From assembly GCF_000585355.1 (NCBI RefSeq), contig NZ_KK073873.1, positions 1,841,703 through 1,905,702 on the forward strand: a stretch of 64,000 nucleotides of DNA, read 5' to 3'. Below are positions 38,558 to 47,379 of the stretch, one piece after another (the stretch's first letter is position 1; each line of letters starts with the position of its first letter). A program made the translations under genes and the position numbers. A model generated the notes under the pieces. That model did no database searches, had not been told where the DNA came from, and worked only from the letters and a program-made list of their open reading frames with translations. The DNA comes from Xylanibacter oryzae DSM 17970 (lineage in GTDB: Bacteria; Bacteroidota; Bacteroidia; Bacteroidales; Bacteroidaceae).

Positions 38558-39328
38558 ATGAGCAAAGGAAAATTACAGAAATTCGCCGATATGGAAAACT
38601 ATTCAAATGTTTTCCAATACCCTTTTTCGGTTATTGAACAAGTTCCATTCGAAATGAAAGGATATTGGAGAGAACAATATTTCCATAATGGTAATCCGAT
38701 TGTACTGGAACTTGGATGTGGTAAAGGTGAGTATACAGTAGAACTGGCTAAGCTTTATCCTGAGACCAATTTCATTGGGGTTGATATAAAAGGTTCACGA
38801 ATGTGGACCGGTGCTACGCAGGCTATAGATGAGGGCTTGACCAACGTAGCATTCTTACGCACAAATATAGAGATTATAGAACGGTTCTTCGGTAAAGATG
38901 AAGTACAAGAGATATGGCTTACATTCAGCGACCCACAAATGAAAAATGCTCATAAACGACTTACAAGTACCTTCTTTATGGATAGGTACCGTAATTTTTT
39001 AGTTGATAATGGTATAATACATCTTAAGACTGATAGTAACTTTCTTTTCACATATACGACATATATGGCTGAAAAGAATAAATTGGATATGATATTTAGA
39101 ACAGAAGACTTATACCATACAGATGGAATAGATGATGAAACACGTAAAATATTAACCATACAGACCTATTATGAAAATCAATGGATAGACAGAGGTCTCA
39201 ATATCAAATACATGAAATTCAGACTAATACAGAGTACGCCATTAGTTGAACCCAATGTAGAAATTCCACTAGATGACTATCGCAGCTATAAAAGGCCAAA
39301 GCGTAGCGGACTTGAAACAAGCAAATAA
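38558..39328 (+). CDS. trmB: tRNA (guanine-46-N7)-methyltransferase
   Basis: 256 residues. SAM-binding motif [20 protein letters not shown], then [20 protein letters not shown], and [20 protein letters not shown], the TrmB catalytic stretch (usually PDPWPKKRHxKRR). Methylates G46 of tRNA. The replacement of PDPWPKxRH by [11 protein letters not shown] is, as far as I recall, normal for Bacteroidota. Confidence 0.92.
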   Translation: MSKGKLQKFADMENYSNVFQYPFSVIEQVPFEMKGYWREQYFHNGNPIVLELGCGKGEYTVELAKLYPETNFIGVDIKGSRMWTGATQAIDEGLTNVAFLRTNIEIIERFFGKDEVQEIWLTFSDPQMKNAHKRLTSTFFMDRYRNFLVDNGIIHLKTDSNFLFTYTTYMAEKNKLDMIFRTEDLYHTDGIDDETRKILTIQTYYENQWIDRGLNIKYMKFRLIQSTPLVEPNVEIPLDDYRSYKRPKRSGLETSK

Positions 39329-39414
39329 AAAGTCTAAAAAAGAGGTTAAATTGCTCTTTAAGTCGGAAATAAAAAATAAAAACACATAAAATGCAAAATA
39401 AACTCTAAAAAAAT

Positions 39415-39444
39415 TTGCATATAAGAATAATATGTGTACCTTTG
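39415..39444 (+). promoter_or_regulatory. Promoter of the RRM protein gene
   Basis: TTG (39415-39417), 19-base spacer, TACCTTTG (39437-39444): a perfect consensus match. It gives a 5' leader of about 108 bases. Confidence 0.8.
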
Positions 39445-39558
39445 AACCCACTGAACATCAGAGTTAGTTTTTGAATTTTCCTTCTAAGGTCATGTCATTA
39501 TCAATTCCTTTGTTTTAGTACAAGACAAATAAACATTTTTAATTTTTTACAAAGAAGT

Positions 39559-39882
39559 ATGAACATTTATGTTGCACATTTGAGCTGGGACACTACTGGT
39601 GACAGCCTGCAAAATCTTTTTTCACAGTATGGCGAAGTTACTTCAGCCAGAATTGTTACAGACCGCGAGACAGGTCGTTCACGTGGTTTCGGTTTCGTAG
39701 ATATGACTAATGACGAAGAAGGTCAGAAAGCTATTGACAGCCTTAATGAGACAGATTTCGAAGGACGTACAATCAACGTTAGCGTTGCTCGCCCAAGAGA
39801 AGAAAGACGTCCTAACAACTACGGTAACCGTGGTGGTGGTTATGGAAACAACGGTGGTGGTTACGATCGCAGAAGATACTAA
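39559..39882 (+). CDS. RNA-binding protein, RRM domain with Gly/Arg-rich tail
   Basis: 107 residues. RRM over residues 2-80, with RNP2 IYVAHL (3-8) and RNP1 RGFGFVDM (about 42-49). The tail from about 85 is GGGYGNNGGGYDRRRY, like the cold-shock glycine-rich proteins of plants and cyanobacteria. The family binds single-stranded RNA. The strong promoter, long leader and strong terminator suggest high, possibly self-regulated, expression. Confidence 0.93.
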   Translation: MNIYVAHLSWDTTGDSLQNLFSQYGEVTSARIVTDRETGRSRGFGFVDMTNDEEGQKAIDSLNETDFEGRTINVSVARPREERRPNNYGNRGGGYGNNGGGYDRRRY

Positions 39883-39904
39883 TCCGCACATCGCACAAAT
39901 ATTA

Positions 39905-39950
39905 AAAACTTCTCCATTTTGCGAAAGCAAATTGGAGAAGTTTTTTTTAT
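39905..39950 (+). terminator. Terminator after the RRM gene
   Basis: AAACTTCTCCA / TGGAGAAGTT stem, extended inward to a GCGAAAGC tip, then T8. Confidence 0.85.
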
Positions 39951-39957
39951 GTCCTTA

Positions 39958-42270
39958 TTACAAGTCAATTGGTACAAGAATCTTTATACCAAAGTTACGT
40001 CCCATATTGTACACACCCTCTCTACCTGTTACAGGATTAAGTCCGGTATACTTAAGACGGCTCAAATGACTTTGATACGCTCTGTCTGTAATATTATTAG
40101 CTGTAAGGAATACAGATAATATCTTATGACCCGAATGCATTATGTCAGTTCCTACTGCGGCATTAAGCAATGTATACGATGGTGTAGCAGTCTCTGTATT
40201 GTTAGCTGCATAGAAATGATTCTGTCTCAAATCACATTCTGTACTTACAGATGCATAAGTATTATTAAGACACTTACCATCTCTTATAAAATCGTAGCGT
40301 AATTCAGAATTCCACCTAGGAGCAGGTGTGAAAGGTAAGTATTTTGAATCATCTGGCTGATGCAATTGTACAGAGTTGACATAAGAGAATGAATTCTCAA
40401 AATGTAATCTCTCAACTGGATGGATATCTACGGTAGCCTCTCCACCTAGAATTCTCGCGTCACCTGAAACAAATTGATATGTAGGTACGCCGTCTTTTAT
40501 TACAGGGTTACCACTAGCATCTGATTCTTTTTCGGCGAATATATAATTATTTATTCGATTGGCAAAAAGAGACAATGTGGTTGAAATTACAGGTGTATTG
40601 TAATCTACACCGAAATCAAGTTGCCAACTATTTTCTGGTTTTAAGTTCTCGTTACCCATTTCATACCTTACAGTACCTTCATGTACACCATTAGATGCTA
40701 ATTCACTAATATTTGGAGATCGGAATCCTCTTGATAGATTCAATCTCATATTAAGATTTTCCAATATGTTATAAACAGCCCCAAGACTTCCTGTTACGCC
40801 ATCAAAACTCTTTGACAATGAGTTAAATCTTGCTACTCCATCTTCATCTAAATGTTCAGCATGGATATGACGTTTATCATAACGAAGTCCTCCACTTACA
40901 TTCAACTTTCCGAAATCACGCTCTACGGTAGCAAACATTCCAAAATCAAAAAGATTGTATGCCGGTACCAAAAACTCAGTACCTTCATTAAGTGAACGTT
41001 GATACATTCCGTTTACACCTGTTGCAACTTTCCAATCTTTATTCTCAGGAGTTACATAATGCACATCATAGTTGACAGTATGCAACAAAAAGTTCAGTCC
41101 ACACTGGTCTGGATTATCCTCGTCTTCAAATTCTTTACGTCTGTTTTGCTGATAGGCAAAAGTTGCTTTTATGCTACCTGCTGAAAACAAGAATGAGTTA
41201 TCCCATACAGCCTTGTAGTGATAAACTTGCTGATACGGAATTCCCTTACCGTATGATTTAGGCGAATCATCACTTTTTTCTCCTTCTATTATACCCGGAG
41301 TAAGATGATATGCATCTAGAGTAAGATGAGAATATCCCCAGCTTCTGTTTATACCGATTAATCCGGAAAGTGCATGTTCTCTAAAACGAGAATCATATAC
41401 ATATCCATCATACTTGTTCTTATAGTCATGAGCCATCTTATCACTGTAACGCCAATTCCATACTAAACCTCCGTTATTACCGGCCATATTAAGAGAGTAG
41501 CCAAACAATCCGTTATTTGTTTGATATTCAGATGATACATTGGCCTTAATCTGACCAACCGGAAGTATTGGAGCTTCACGGAAGATTACGACTCCTGCCA
41601 TTGCGTCAGAACCGTACATAAGACTGGCCGGACCTTTTAAAATCTCAACCGAATGCACCGTCTGAGGATCAATCTCAATACCATGTTCGTCTCCCCACTG
41701 CTGACCTTCCTGACGTACGCCATCATTAACTACAGCTATTCGGTTATATCCAAGTCCTCTTATTACCGGCTTAGAAATACCGGCACCTGTCGTTATCTGA
41801 GAAATACCAGGTTGTTTGGATATCGCATCTACTATGTTTGTAGAAGACTGCTGCAATAGTTCGCTTGGTGATACTATTGTTATTGGTGATGGTGATTTTG
41901 CCATTAACGAACTGCCTGTCAGGCCTGTTACTACAACCTCGTTTATCATTGCATTAGTCTCTTTCATCACAAAGTCCATATTACTGGTGTTTTGTAGATT
42001 AATACTTTTCACGATAGTCTGATGTCCTACGTAACTAACCTGTACCGTAGTACTTACATTGGGTAGATTATCCATATGGTATTCACCATTCTCATTAGTT
42101 ACTGTACCTGTTTTTAGTTCAGGGAAATATACGCTAACTCCAACAAGAGCACTTCCACCAACTTTATCTGTAATTTTACCCGAAAGCATCGCTTTCTTAT
42201 TTGCCATATCGGCATACGATGATATGCTAAAGCATACCATTAAAATAATGATATAGAATAATTTTTTCAT
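39958..42270 (-). CDS. TonB-dependent receptor, probably for a metal
   Basis: 770 residues. Signal peptide (1-20), carboxypeptidase-like domain about 28-110, plug about 125-235 (GYNRIAVVNDGVRQEGQQWGDEHGIEIDP then VEILKGPASLMYGSDAMAGVV), barrel to 770 ending NFGIKILVPIDL. The plug resembles ZnuD-type receptors. An extracellular loop near residue 475 reads HIHAEHLDEDG and another stretch is rich in Asp/Glu. The gene follows a small Cys/His-rich membrane protein by 38 bases. Zinc or copper is therefore the best guess; a vitamin or haem cannot be excluded. Confidence 0.88.
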   Translation of the reverse strand: MKKLFYIIILMVCFSISSYADMANKKAMLSGKITDKVGGSALVGVSVYFPELKTGTVTNENGEYHMDNLPNVSTTVQVSYVGHQTIVKSINLQNTSNMDFVMKETNAMINEVVVTGLTGSSLMAKSPSPITIVSPSELLQQSSTNIVDAISKQPGISQITTGAGISKPVIRGLGYNRIAVVNDGVRQEGQQWGDEHGIEIDPQTVHSVEILKGPASLMYGSDAMAGVVIFREAPILPVGQIKANVSSEYQTNNGLFGYSLNMAGNNGGLVWNWRYSDKMAHDYKNKYDGYVYDSRFREHALSGLIGINRSWGYSHLTLDAYHLTPGIIEGEKSDDSPKSYGKGIPYQQVYHYKAVWDNSFLFSAGSIKATFAYQQNRRKEFEDEDNPDQCGLNFLLHTVNYDVHYVTPENKDWKVATGVNGMYQRSLNEGTEFLVPAYNLFDFGMFATVERDFGKLNVSGGLRYDKRHIHAEHLDEDGVARFNSLSKSFDGVTGSLGAVYNILENLNMRLNLSRGFRSPNISELASNGVHEGTVRYEMGNENLKPENSWQLDFGVDYNTPVISTTLSLFANRINNYIFAEKESDASGNPVIKDGVPTYQFVSGDARILGGEATVDIHPVERLHFENSFSYVNSVQLHQPDDSKYLPFTPAPRWNSELRYDFIRDGKCLNNTYASVSTECDLRQNHFYAANNTETATPSYTLLNAAVGTDIMHSGHKILSVFLTANNITDRAYQSHLSRLKYTGLNPVTGREGVYNMGRNFGIKILVPIDL

Positions 42271-42308
42271 TCCGTATTTTAATTTATAATTTTAATAATC
42301 GAAAATCA

Positions 42309-42665
42309 CTAAAAATACAAATATACGGGAGGGGCTCTTGGGGATTTATTATTGATACGCAATACAGGCATAAACGAGATTGTCTGTCTGCGTATTCTTA
42401 CGGTTAATAATATATATGATGTGAGAACAGCAAGAGCAGGAAGGACAAAAGGCATACTAAGCAACTGACATATAAGACAGTCGTGAACCGTTGTTCCTTG
42501 CGAAGAGAGATGACCTGCATGGTGTATATGATGTACACAAAGTGTGCATACGCCATCTGTAGCAGGTTCTTCCTGATGCACATGCGTATACATTATAACC
42601 ATCATCGGTATAAAGATCGATAATAGTATCTTTGCCGCAATCTGTCTTTTCTTTGCTATCCTCAT
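42309..42665 (-). CDS. Small Cys/His-rich membrane protein
   Basis: 118 residues from ATG 42665; the upstream TTG falls inside the promoter box. Hydrophobic segments at about 10-26 and 70-90 flank a polar stretch with two CxxC motifs and many histidines: CTLCVHHIHHAGH and HDCLICQ. This layout suits binding of a soft or borderline metal at the periplasmic face. It resembles small DUF2946-like proteins found beside metal receptors. First gene of a two-gene operon with the TonB receptor. Confidence 0.7.
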   Translation of the reverse strand: MRIAKKRQIAAKILLSIFIPMMVIMYTHVHQEEPATDGVCTLCVHHIHHAGHLSSQGTTVHDCLICQLLSMPFVLPALAVLTSYILLTVRIRRQTISFMPVLRINNKSPRAPPVYLYF

Positions 42666-42674
42666 TGTAATTTG

Positions 42675-42682
42675 CAAAAGTA
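42675..42682 (-). promoter_or_regulatory. Promoter -7 box for the metal-receptor operon
   Basis: Complement reads TACTTTTG and ends 9 bases before the ATG at 42665, so the leader is at most a few bases. Confidence 0.55.
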
Positions 42683-42802
42683 TGAAAATATTATAGATTG
42701 ATATACGAATTGTCAGAGTTTAACTTTTATTAAGTCAACTATCAATATAAATAAGATGTTTTCCTTTATAATTTAAAGCATAACTTAAAAAAGTTATTTG
42801 CG

Positions 42803-42868
42803 TTTTGCTTTCAGCAGGCTATTAAGATGTTGACTATCAGGACATTCGACTGAAGGCAACTTCTATGC
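42803..42868 (+). repeat. REP-like imperfect palindrome, left copy
   Basis: 66 bp matching the complement of 43431-43496 at 61 positions. The copy is itself quasi-palindromic: TGCTTTCAG ... CTGAAGGCA at its ends and ATGTTGA-CTA-TCAGGACAT inside. Confidence 0.8.
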
Positions 42869-43100
42869 TTGTATTTTTGTTTTCTATTTGTGTTTCCAGA
42901 ATTTAGGTTGACTGATTTAAACCTTAACCATAAGATTGGTTGATTTTGGATTCTTTATGCCTAATAAAGGTTGACTAATATTTTCTAATCTATATAGTTA
43001 ACGCCCCAAACTGCTATTTACAAATAATGATAAATCTTTAGCATTAATCCCCTTTTTTATGCTTAAAAGTTATGCTTTTTTATTGCCGAAATAATTCTTT

Positions 43101-43166
43101 ACGATCGTTCGACCTAGGTCAAACGATCGTTTGACGAAGGTCGCACGATCGTTCGACGTCGTCGAA
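43101..43166 (+). repeat. Three 22-bp tandem repeats (iteron-like)
   Basis: Units start at 43101, 43123 and 43145, exactly 22 bp apart, each opening ACGATCGTTYGAC. The first unit and the start of the second form a near-perfect 30-bp palindrome around GACCTAGGTC. GC content is well above the flanks. Confidence 0.85.
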
Positions 43167-43430
43167 AATTCTCAAAGTATAGCTTTTACAAATAATTACG
43201 TATGTGTTACTTACTTATACGTAATGATTATGAGTGAAATATTGGTCTTCTTTAATTTAGTGTATATCTTTCGGCTAGATTAAAGAAAAAACAATTAACC
43301 TTTACACCTTTTTTTAAATTGCTACTGATTTACAATACAAGACATCCCAATTATTACTAATTAGGTGTATACTTTTCAAGTGATGAAGCTGCATTGGGAT
43401 ATAATCTGAGTATTGTAGACAATATTGCAG

Positions 43431-43496
43431 GCATAAGAGTTGCCTTCAGCCGAATGTGCTGATAATCAACATCTTAATAGCCTGCTGAAAGCAAAA
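43431..43496 (-). repeat. REP-like imperfect palindrome, right copy
   Basis: Inverted copy of 42803-42868, 92 percent identical, 562 bp away from it. Confidence 0.8.
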
Positions 43497-43721
43497 AAAC
43501 GAAAACACTATATATCTTGCTATATACACAATCAGAATGATAAACTACTGTGCTGTCATACCAAATGAACGAATTGCTTTGACTCTAAATCTGCTTTAGA
43601 TGATTTTGACCATTTTATTCATGATTTATAAAAAGCATTGGCAGTACTCCATTTTTAATGAAATGGATGGTGATAATACCTAAAAATAATGATTTTAATT
43701 AAATGTGGAATTGTATTTCGC

Positions 43722-43750
43722 TTGTGCTTCAACTTTTATTCCTATTTTTG
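43722..43750 (+). promoter_or_regulatory. Promoter of the FMN-binding protein gene
   Basis: TTG (43722-43724), 18-base spacer, TATTTTTG (43743-43750), 25 bases before the ATG. Confidence 0.6.
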
Positions 43751-43775
43751 CAGTATGATTTGAAACTATCTAAAA

Positions 43776-44192
43776 ATGAAAAGAAAAATAACAATAATTT
43801 CGGCAGCTATACTTAGCAGTGTATTCGTATGCGGAACGTCATTCGCAGTAATCAACAGTAAAGCAGATGCCAATATTATGACTAAAAATGGTAGCACATA
43901 TGTAGTAAACACGACCCAACTATGCAAAAACATAAAGGGATTTAAAGGGGCTACACCGCTTATTATTTACATAAAATCAAACACAGTAGTCAAGATACAG
44001 CCATTACAAAACATGGATACTCCTAATTTCTTTAACAGGGCAACGAAGTCCTTAGAATCTTATTACATTGGTAAAAAAGTAAATAAGATTATCAATGCCG
44101 ATGTCGATGCTGTTTCGGGGGCGACTTATTCTTCAAAATCAATTATCCAAAATGTAAAATCAGGACTGGAATATTATAATAGGAATAAATAG
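43776..44192 (+). CDS. Secreted FMN-binding domain protein
   Basis: 138 residues. Signal peptide or anchor (about 1-24) then one FMN-binding domain of the NqrC/RnfG type, with the flavinylation motif DAVSGATYSS (S114-G-A-T117; FMN would be joined to T117 through phosphate). No other domain and no Rnf/Nqr partner nearby. It would carry electrons outside the cytoplasmic membrane, and needs ApbE from elsewhere for flavin attachment. It ends 2 bases from the stop of the convergent outer-membrane protein gene. Confidence 0.88.
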   Translation: MKRKITIISAAILSSVFVCGTSFAVINSKADANIMTKNGSTYVVNTTQLCKNIKGFKGATPLIIYIKSNTVVKIQPLQNMDTPNFFNRATKSLESYYIGKKVNKIINADVDAVSGATYSSKSIIQNVKSGLEYYNRNK

Positions 44193-44194
44193 AA

Positions 44195-46300
44195 TCATTT
44201 GATTCTATTTATATCCTCATCCGATACATGATTTACATGCCTATCAGATTTTTGCGGGTTGAATGTATATCTTATAGTTAATAATGCCTGCCTAGAATCA
44301 GGTATTGTGCTCTTGCTATATACCAACTTATTACTATAAAGGCTATAATCATTATGGCATACAAAGATATCATTCATCTGTAACTGAACATCAAGTGATT
44401 TTTTTAAGAAACTTTTCCTTATTCCAAAACTTATTGTCTGGAAAGGATCACTATGGCATGGACCGTAATCACCACCTGTATTGTAATTCATGTCAAGATT
44501 TACAATACAGTTTTTAAATACTGTTAATGAATTATTAAATGTAAAGTTGAATGTAGGATTATCCATTTTCTTACTTTCACCTTTATTCATAGCAGTAAAG
44601 AATGGTTTTGTGAAATCTATTCCAAATACGGGGCTCCAGCATTTTATTACTGGAGACAAATACAAAGACGCATTTGCAAACTGTGCATGATTATAGTTCG
44701 TTATTGAAAAGATAGCAACATCCGGATTCTTATCATATGACCTGCCATCAAAGTCAATAAAATTCTTAGCGTATTTATATGATAGTTGAAGAACTATCCA
44801 CTTGTATGATAAGTCCCACTCTGCATTTTTATCAGTTTCGGCTATAAGCAGAGGATTTCCCCCTTCATAAATGTAACTATTGTTATAATTTAAATTACTT
44901 TGTAATCTATTGAATGATGGTCGGTTTTTCTTAACTGTATAACTCACTGACGAATGTATAACGCCAATAGGGAAATCAACAGACAGAGTTGGCAGCCAAT
45001 CGTTATACGTACGACTCTGCTGTTGAATAAGTATGCCTGAATCCCAATACTTATTATCCGTATGTTCATAACGCAATCCTGCATTTACGCCTATGCTTCC
45101 TGCTGTAATAGAATATTCTGTGAATGCACCCTCTCTGCTTTCATGTATTTTGTTATCAGATTCTGGTAAAATGTTCTGTGGATTACGAAATCTGCTTCTA
45201 CGACTTATAAAAGAGACGTCGCCACCAAATTTTATTTCACCACCCAAAATATTGTGACTAAAATTGAGTTTCTCTGCATAAAGATTGCTGAAGTTTTTTG
45301 CATTTGTTTCTATTATTATGTCTTTCCCGTCAAGACCATTTTGATCTGTTTTTTCATAACTTGCTACTATATCAGAATTAAAATTGACTTTCCAATTATT
45401 AATATGTCCTATATAGTATACATTTATAAGATGATCTGCATTCTTGATTTTTGTTATGTAGTTCTCCTCTGTAAGACCTGTACTTATACCATTACGAATT
45501 GCACAATAAGAAGAATTTTCTTTCATAGAAAAATCCGGACTATAGCCATATTCGTATAACACGCCAATTGAATTGTTCTTATCAAATTCATATCCGGCAG
45601 TTGCCTGAAAATACGCAGTGTTTCCTTTATCAATAATATCCGTATTCGCTTTTACTTTCAATATGTCAGTTGTATTTATATCGTATAAAGGTTCCATTAT
45701 GCGTTTGTCATGATCAAGTGAGTAATATAACATTCCTCCCAAACTTAGTTTTCCAGGCTTATAGTCTATACTCAATTTCTCACAATTACTAAAATTGCGA
45801 CCATAAGAATTTCTACTCATCCCGTCTACACTCATTTTTTTTGTAGTCATATTATTGGTAATAATTCTTATAACTCCCATAACGTTAGCACCATATTCAG
45901 AACCTGGTTGTCTTATAACCTCCACCCTATTTATATTTTTTGATTCGAGCCGATCTATTTCTGAAACACTATTTACTTTATGGCTGTCTATATAAATTTC
46001 GGTATTGCCTTTCCCTGTAACTTCATAAGCATCATCAGTAACCTTTATACCGGGAATATGCTTCAGTACATCTCGTCCGGTACCGGCAGACGATAATTCA
46101 GTGTTATTAACTTTGGCTACAATAGTACCTCCTGTTTTAGTAAGTATCCTATTATTAGATATAATAGTAATTTCATTAAGTTTTACGCTGTCTGCTACAT
46201 TTCTAGTGCTATCTGCAGATTCTATTAATACATTCTGTTGAGCAACAGATACATTAGCAACCATAACGATAAATGCTGCTAATAATAAAATTTTCTTCAT
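44195..46300 (-). CDS. TonB-receptor-like outer-membrane beta-barrel protein
   Basis: 701 residues. Signal peptide 1-20, short plug-like region about 35-150 (GRDVLKHIPGIKVTDDAYEVTGKGNTEIYIDSHKV and INRVEVIRQPGSEYGANVMGVIRI), then a barrel of the Outer_membrane_beta-barrel family 3 type. It lacks the N-terminal carboxypeptidase-like domain common in this family. Substrate unknown. It has its own promoter 105 bases after the winged-helix regulator gene, its probable controller. Confidence 0.85.
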   Translation of the reverse strand: MKKILLLAAFIVMVANVSVAQQNVLIESADSTRNVADSVKLNEITIISNNRILTKTGGTIVAKVNNTELSSAGTGRDVLKHIPGIKVTDDAYEVTGKGNTEIYIDSHKVNSVSEIDRLESKNINRVEVIRQPGSEYGANVMGVIRIITNNMTTKKMSVDGMSRNSYGRNFSNCEKLSIDYKPGKLSLGGMLYYSLDHDKRIMEPLYDINTTDILKVKANTDIIDKGNTAYFQATAGYEFDKNNSIGVLYEYGYSPDFSMKENSSYCAIRNGISTGLTEENYITKIKNADHLINVYYIGHINNWKVNFNSDIVASYEKTDQNGLDGKDIIIETNAKNFSNLYAEKLNFSHNILGGEIKFGGDVSFISRRSRFRNPQNILPESDNKIHESREGAFTEYSITAGSIGVNAGLRYEHTDNKYWDSGILIQQQSRTYNDWLPTLSVDFPIGVIHSSVSYTVKKNRPSFNRLQSNLNYNNSYIYEGGNPLLIAETDKNAEWDLSYKWIVLQLSYKYAKNFIDFDGRSYDKNPDVAIFSITNYNHAQFANASLYLSPVIKCWSPVFGIDFTKPFFTAMNKGESKKMDNPTFNFTFNNSLTVFKNCIVNLDMNYNTGGDYGPCHSDPFQTISFGIRKSFLKKSLDVQLQMNDIFVCHNDYSLYSNKLVYSKSTIPDSRQALLTIRYTFNPQKSDRHVNHVSDEDINRIK

Positions 46301-46328
46301 ATTTTCTACTACTTTTAAAATATGAAGG

Positions 46329-46358
46329 CAAAAGTATGAAGTAATAAAATGAGAACAA
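46329..46358 (-). promoter_or_regulatory. Promoter of the outer-membrane barrel gene
   Basis: On the minus strand TTG, 19-base spacer, TACTTTTG (complement of 46329-46336): perfect consensus. Confidence 0.75.
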
Positions 46359-46405
46359 AAAAATAAGTCTGACTTTTATCTGACAATTCGCTGACAATAT
46401 TCTAT

Positions 46406-47290
46406 CTATTTGATTTCCAATTGATAAGCACGGCCGCGGACTGCCATAATTTTAACATTGCAACACTCAGACAAAGTCTGTTTCAGTCTACGTACAAGTG
46501 TATATAAACTCTCGTCAGCATTATCCTTGCCAGGCCACAAGGCATCACAAATATCTTTTTTTAGTAAAAAGTGAGAAGATGATTTATAAAACATCTCCAT
46601 CAAACTATATTCCATGGGGGTGAAATTGATGCGGTTATGAGATATGTCATATATACAATTATCTTCATTACAAAACACAAGACCACCAAACGAAACAATA
46701 TCTTTTTGAGAGGATGGTAAATTAGTCTTTTTACTATTCCTTTTTATCACTATACTTAATACTCCAAAGCACAACGCAAGTAAAAGGAATACCAAAGGAA
46801 CTTTCATATCTGACATATAAAGAACTTTAGTAAAAGGACAGTATATATAGCCACGCATAGACAGGGCTGTGTCATATATTCTAGAATTATTTACTAGCAT
46901 TATTGTATCACTCATGAGATAGCCGTCATCGATTTTTCCTGCGGAGATCCCTCCTCCCCTAAAGGAATCCATCCTTAATACATTAATTTGTATTTGAGGA
47001 TTTTGTTTAGCAATCTCCTTAGGCAAAGCATCTGCAAAGATTCTATCTGAGGTATGAATGGTCACCTCTTTCCCTATACTCTTCTGCAGTTTTACATATG
47101 ACTGTATAGTATCTCGGCAAAGCCAGTTTTTTGCATTCATCTTAACAGCTTTACCCAATGCACTATTAAGATTGGCGATAATGCTGTCACGGGTACTAGT
47201 ATATTGTTTAGCTCCCATACAAAATGAGAGTATCATAAATATACACACAAACGCTAATGAAATATTTGCTGATTTATTACTATTCATCAT
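46406..47290 (-). CDS. Membrane-anchored winged-helix regulator
   Basis: 294 residues. Helix at about 8-26, extracytoplasmic domain 27-162 with Cys58 and Cys151, second helix 163-183, then an OmpR-type winged helix at about 198-294 (INFTPMEYSLMEMFYKSS, LWPGKDNADESLYTLVRRLKQTL, RGRAYQLEI). This is a one-component sensor reading the periplasm and binding DNA from the membrane, like ToxR/CadC but with the DNA-binding domain at the C-terminus. Its likely target is the barrel gene that follows. The periplasmic domain is not recognised. Confidence 0.85.
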   Translation of the reverse strand: MMNSNKSANISLAFVCIFMILSFCMGAKQYTSTRDSIIANLNSALGKAVKMNAKNWLCRDTIQSYVKLQKSIGKEVTIHTSDRIFADALPKEIAKQNPQIQINVLRMDSFRGGGISAGKIDDGYLMSDTIMLVNNSRIYDTALSMRGYIYCPFTKVLYMSDMKVPLVFLLLALCFGVLSIVIKRNSKKTNLPSSQKDIVSFGGLVFCNEDNCIYDISHNRINFTPMEYSLMEMFYKSSSHFLLKKDICDALWPGKDNADESLYTLVRRLKQTLSECCNVKIMAVRGRAYQLEIK

Positions 47291-47303
47291 TCTTAATTAT
47301 AAT

Positions 47304-47311
47304 GCAAATAT
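47304..47311 (-). promoter_or_regulatory. Promoter -7 box for the winged-helix regulator
   Basis: Complement reads TATATTTG, 13 bases before the ATG. Confidence 0.5.
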
Positions 47312-47379
47312 AACAAATTCTATCATAAACGGATAATCAAATAAAGAGAATCATTAGACATTAATCATTATACATAATC

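Larger units (their letters stand above)
42683..43742. other. Kilobase gene-free region with structured repeats
   Basis: No convincing gene on either strand. It holds the inverted 66-bp palindromes (42803-42868, 43431-43496) and the 22-bp tandem repeats (43101-43166). A startless open stretch at 43361-43462 reads LGVYFSSDEAALGYNLSIVD and runs into the right palindrome; it may be a gene remnant. GGTTGACT occurs at about 42905 and 42967, and a 17-base run there (AATAAAGGTTGACTAAT) recurs in the lrp terminator at 63116. Confidence 0.6.

Noticed and set aside
39958..42270. TonB receptor as a vitamin B12 transporter with a riboswitch
   Set aside because: No cobalamin riboswitch-like leader; the promoter sits only bases before the preceding small gene.
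42803..42868. Palindromic arms as integron attC sites
   Set aside because: No GTTRRRY core sites at the ends and no integrase or cassette genes nearby.
43101..43166. Tandem repeats as a CRISPR array
   Set aside because: Units are contiguous 22-bp repeats with no spacers, and there are no cas genes.
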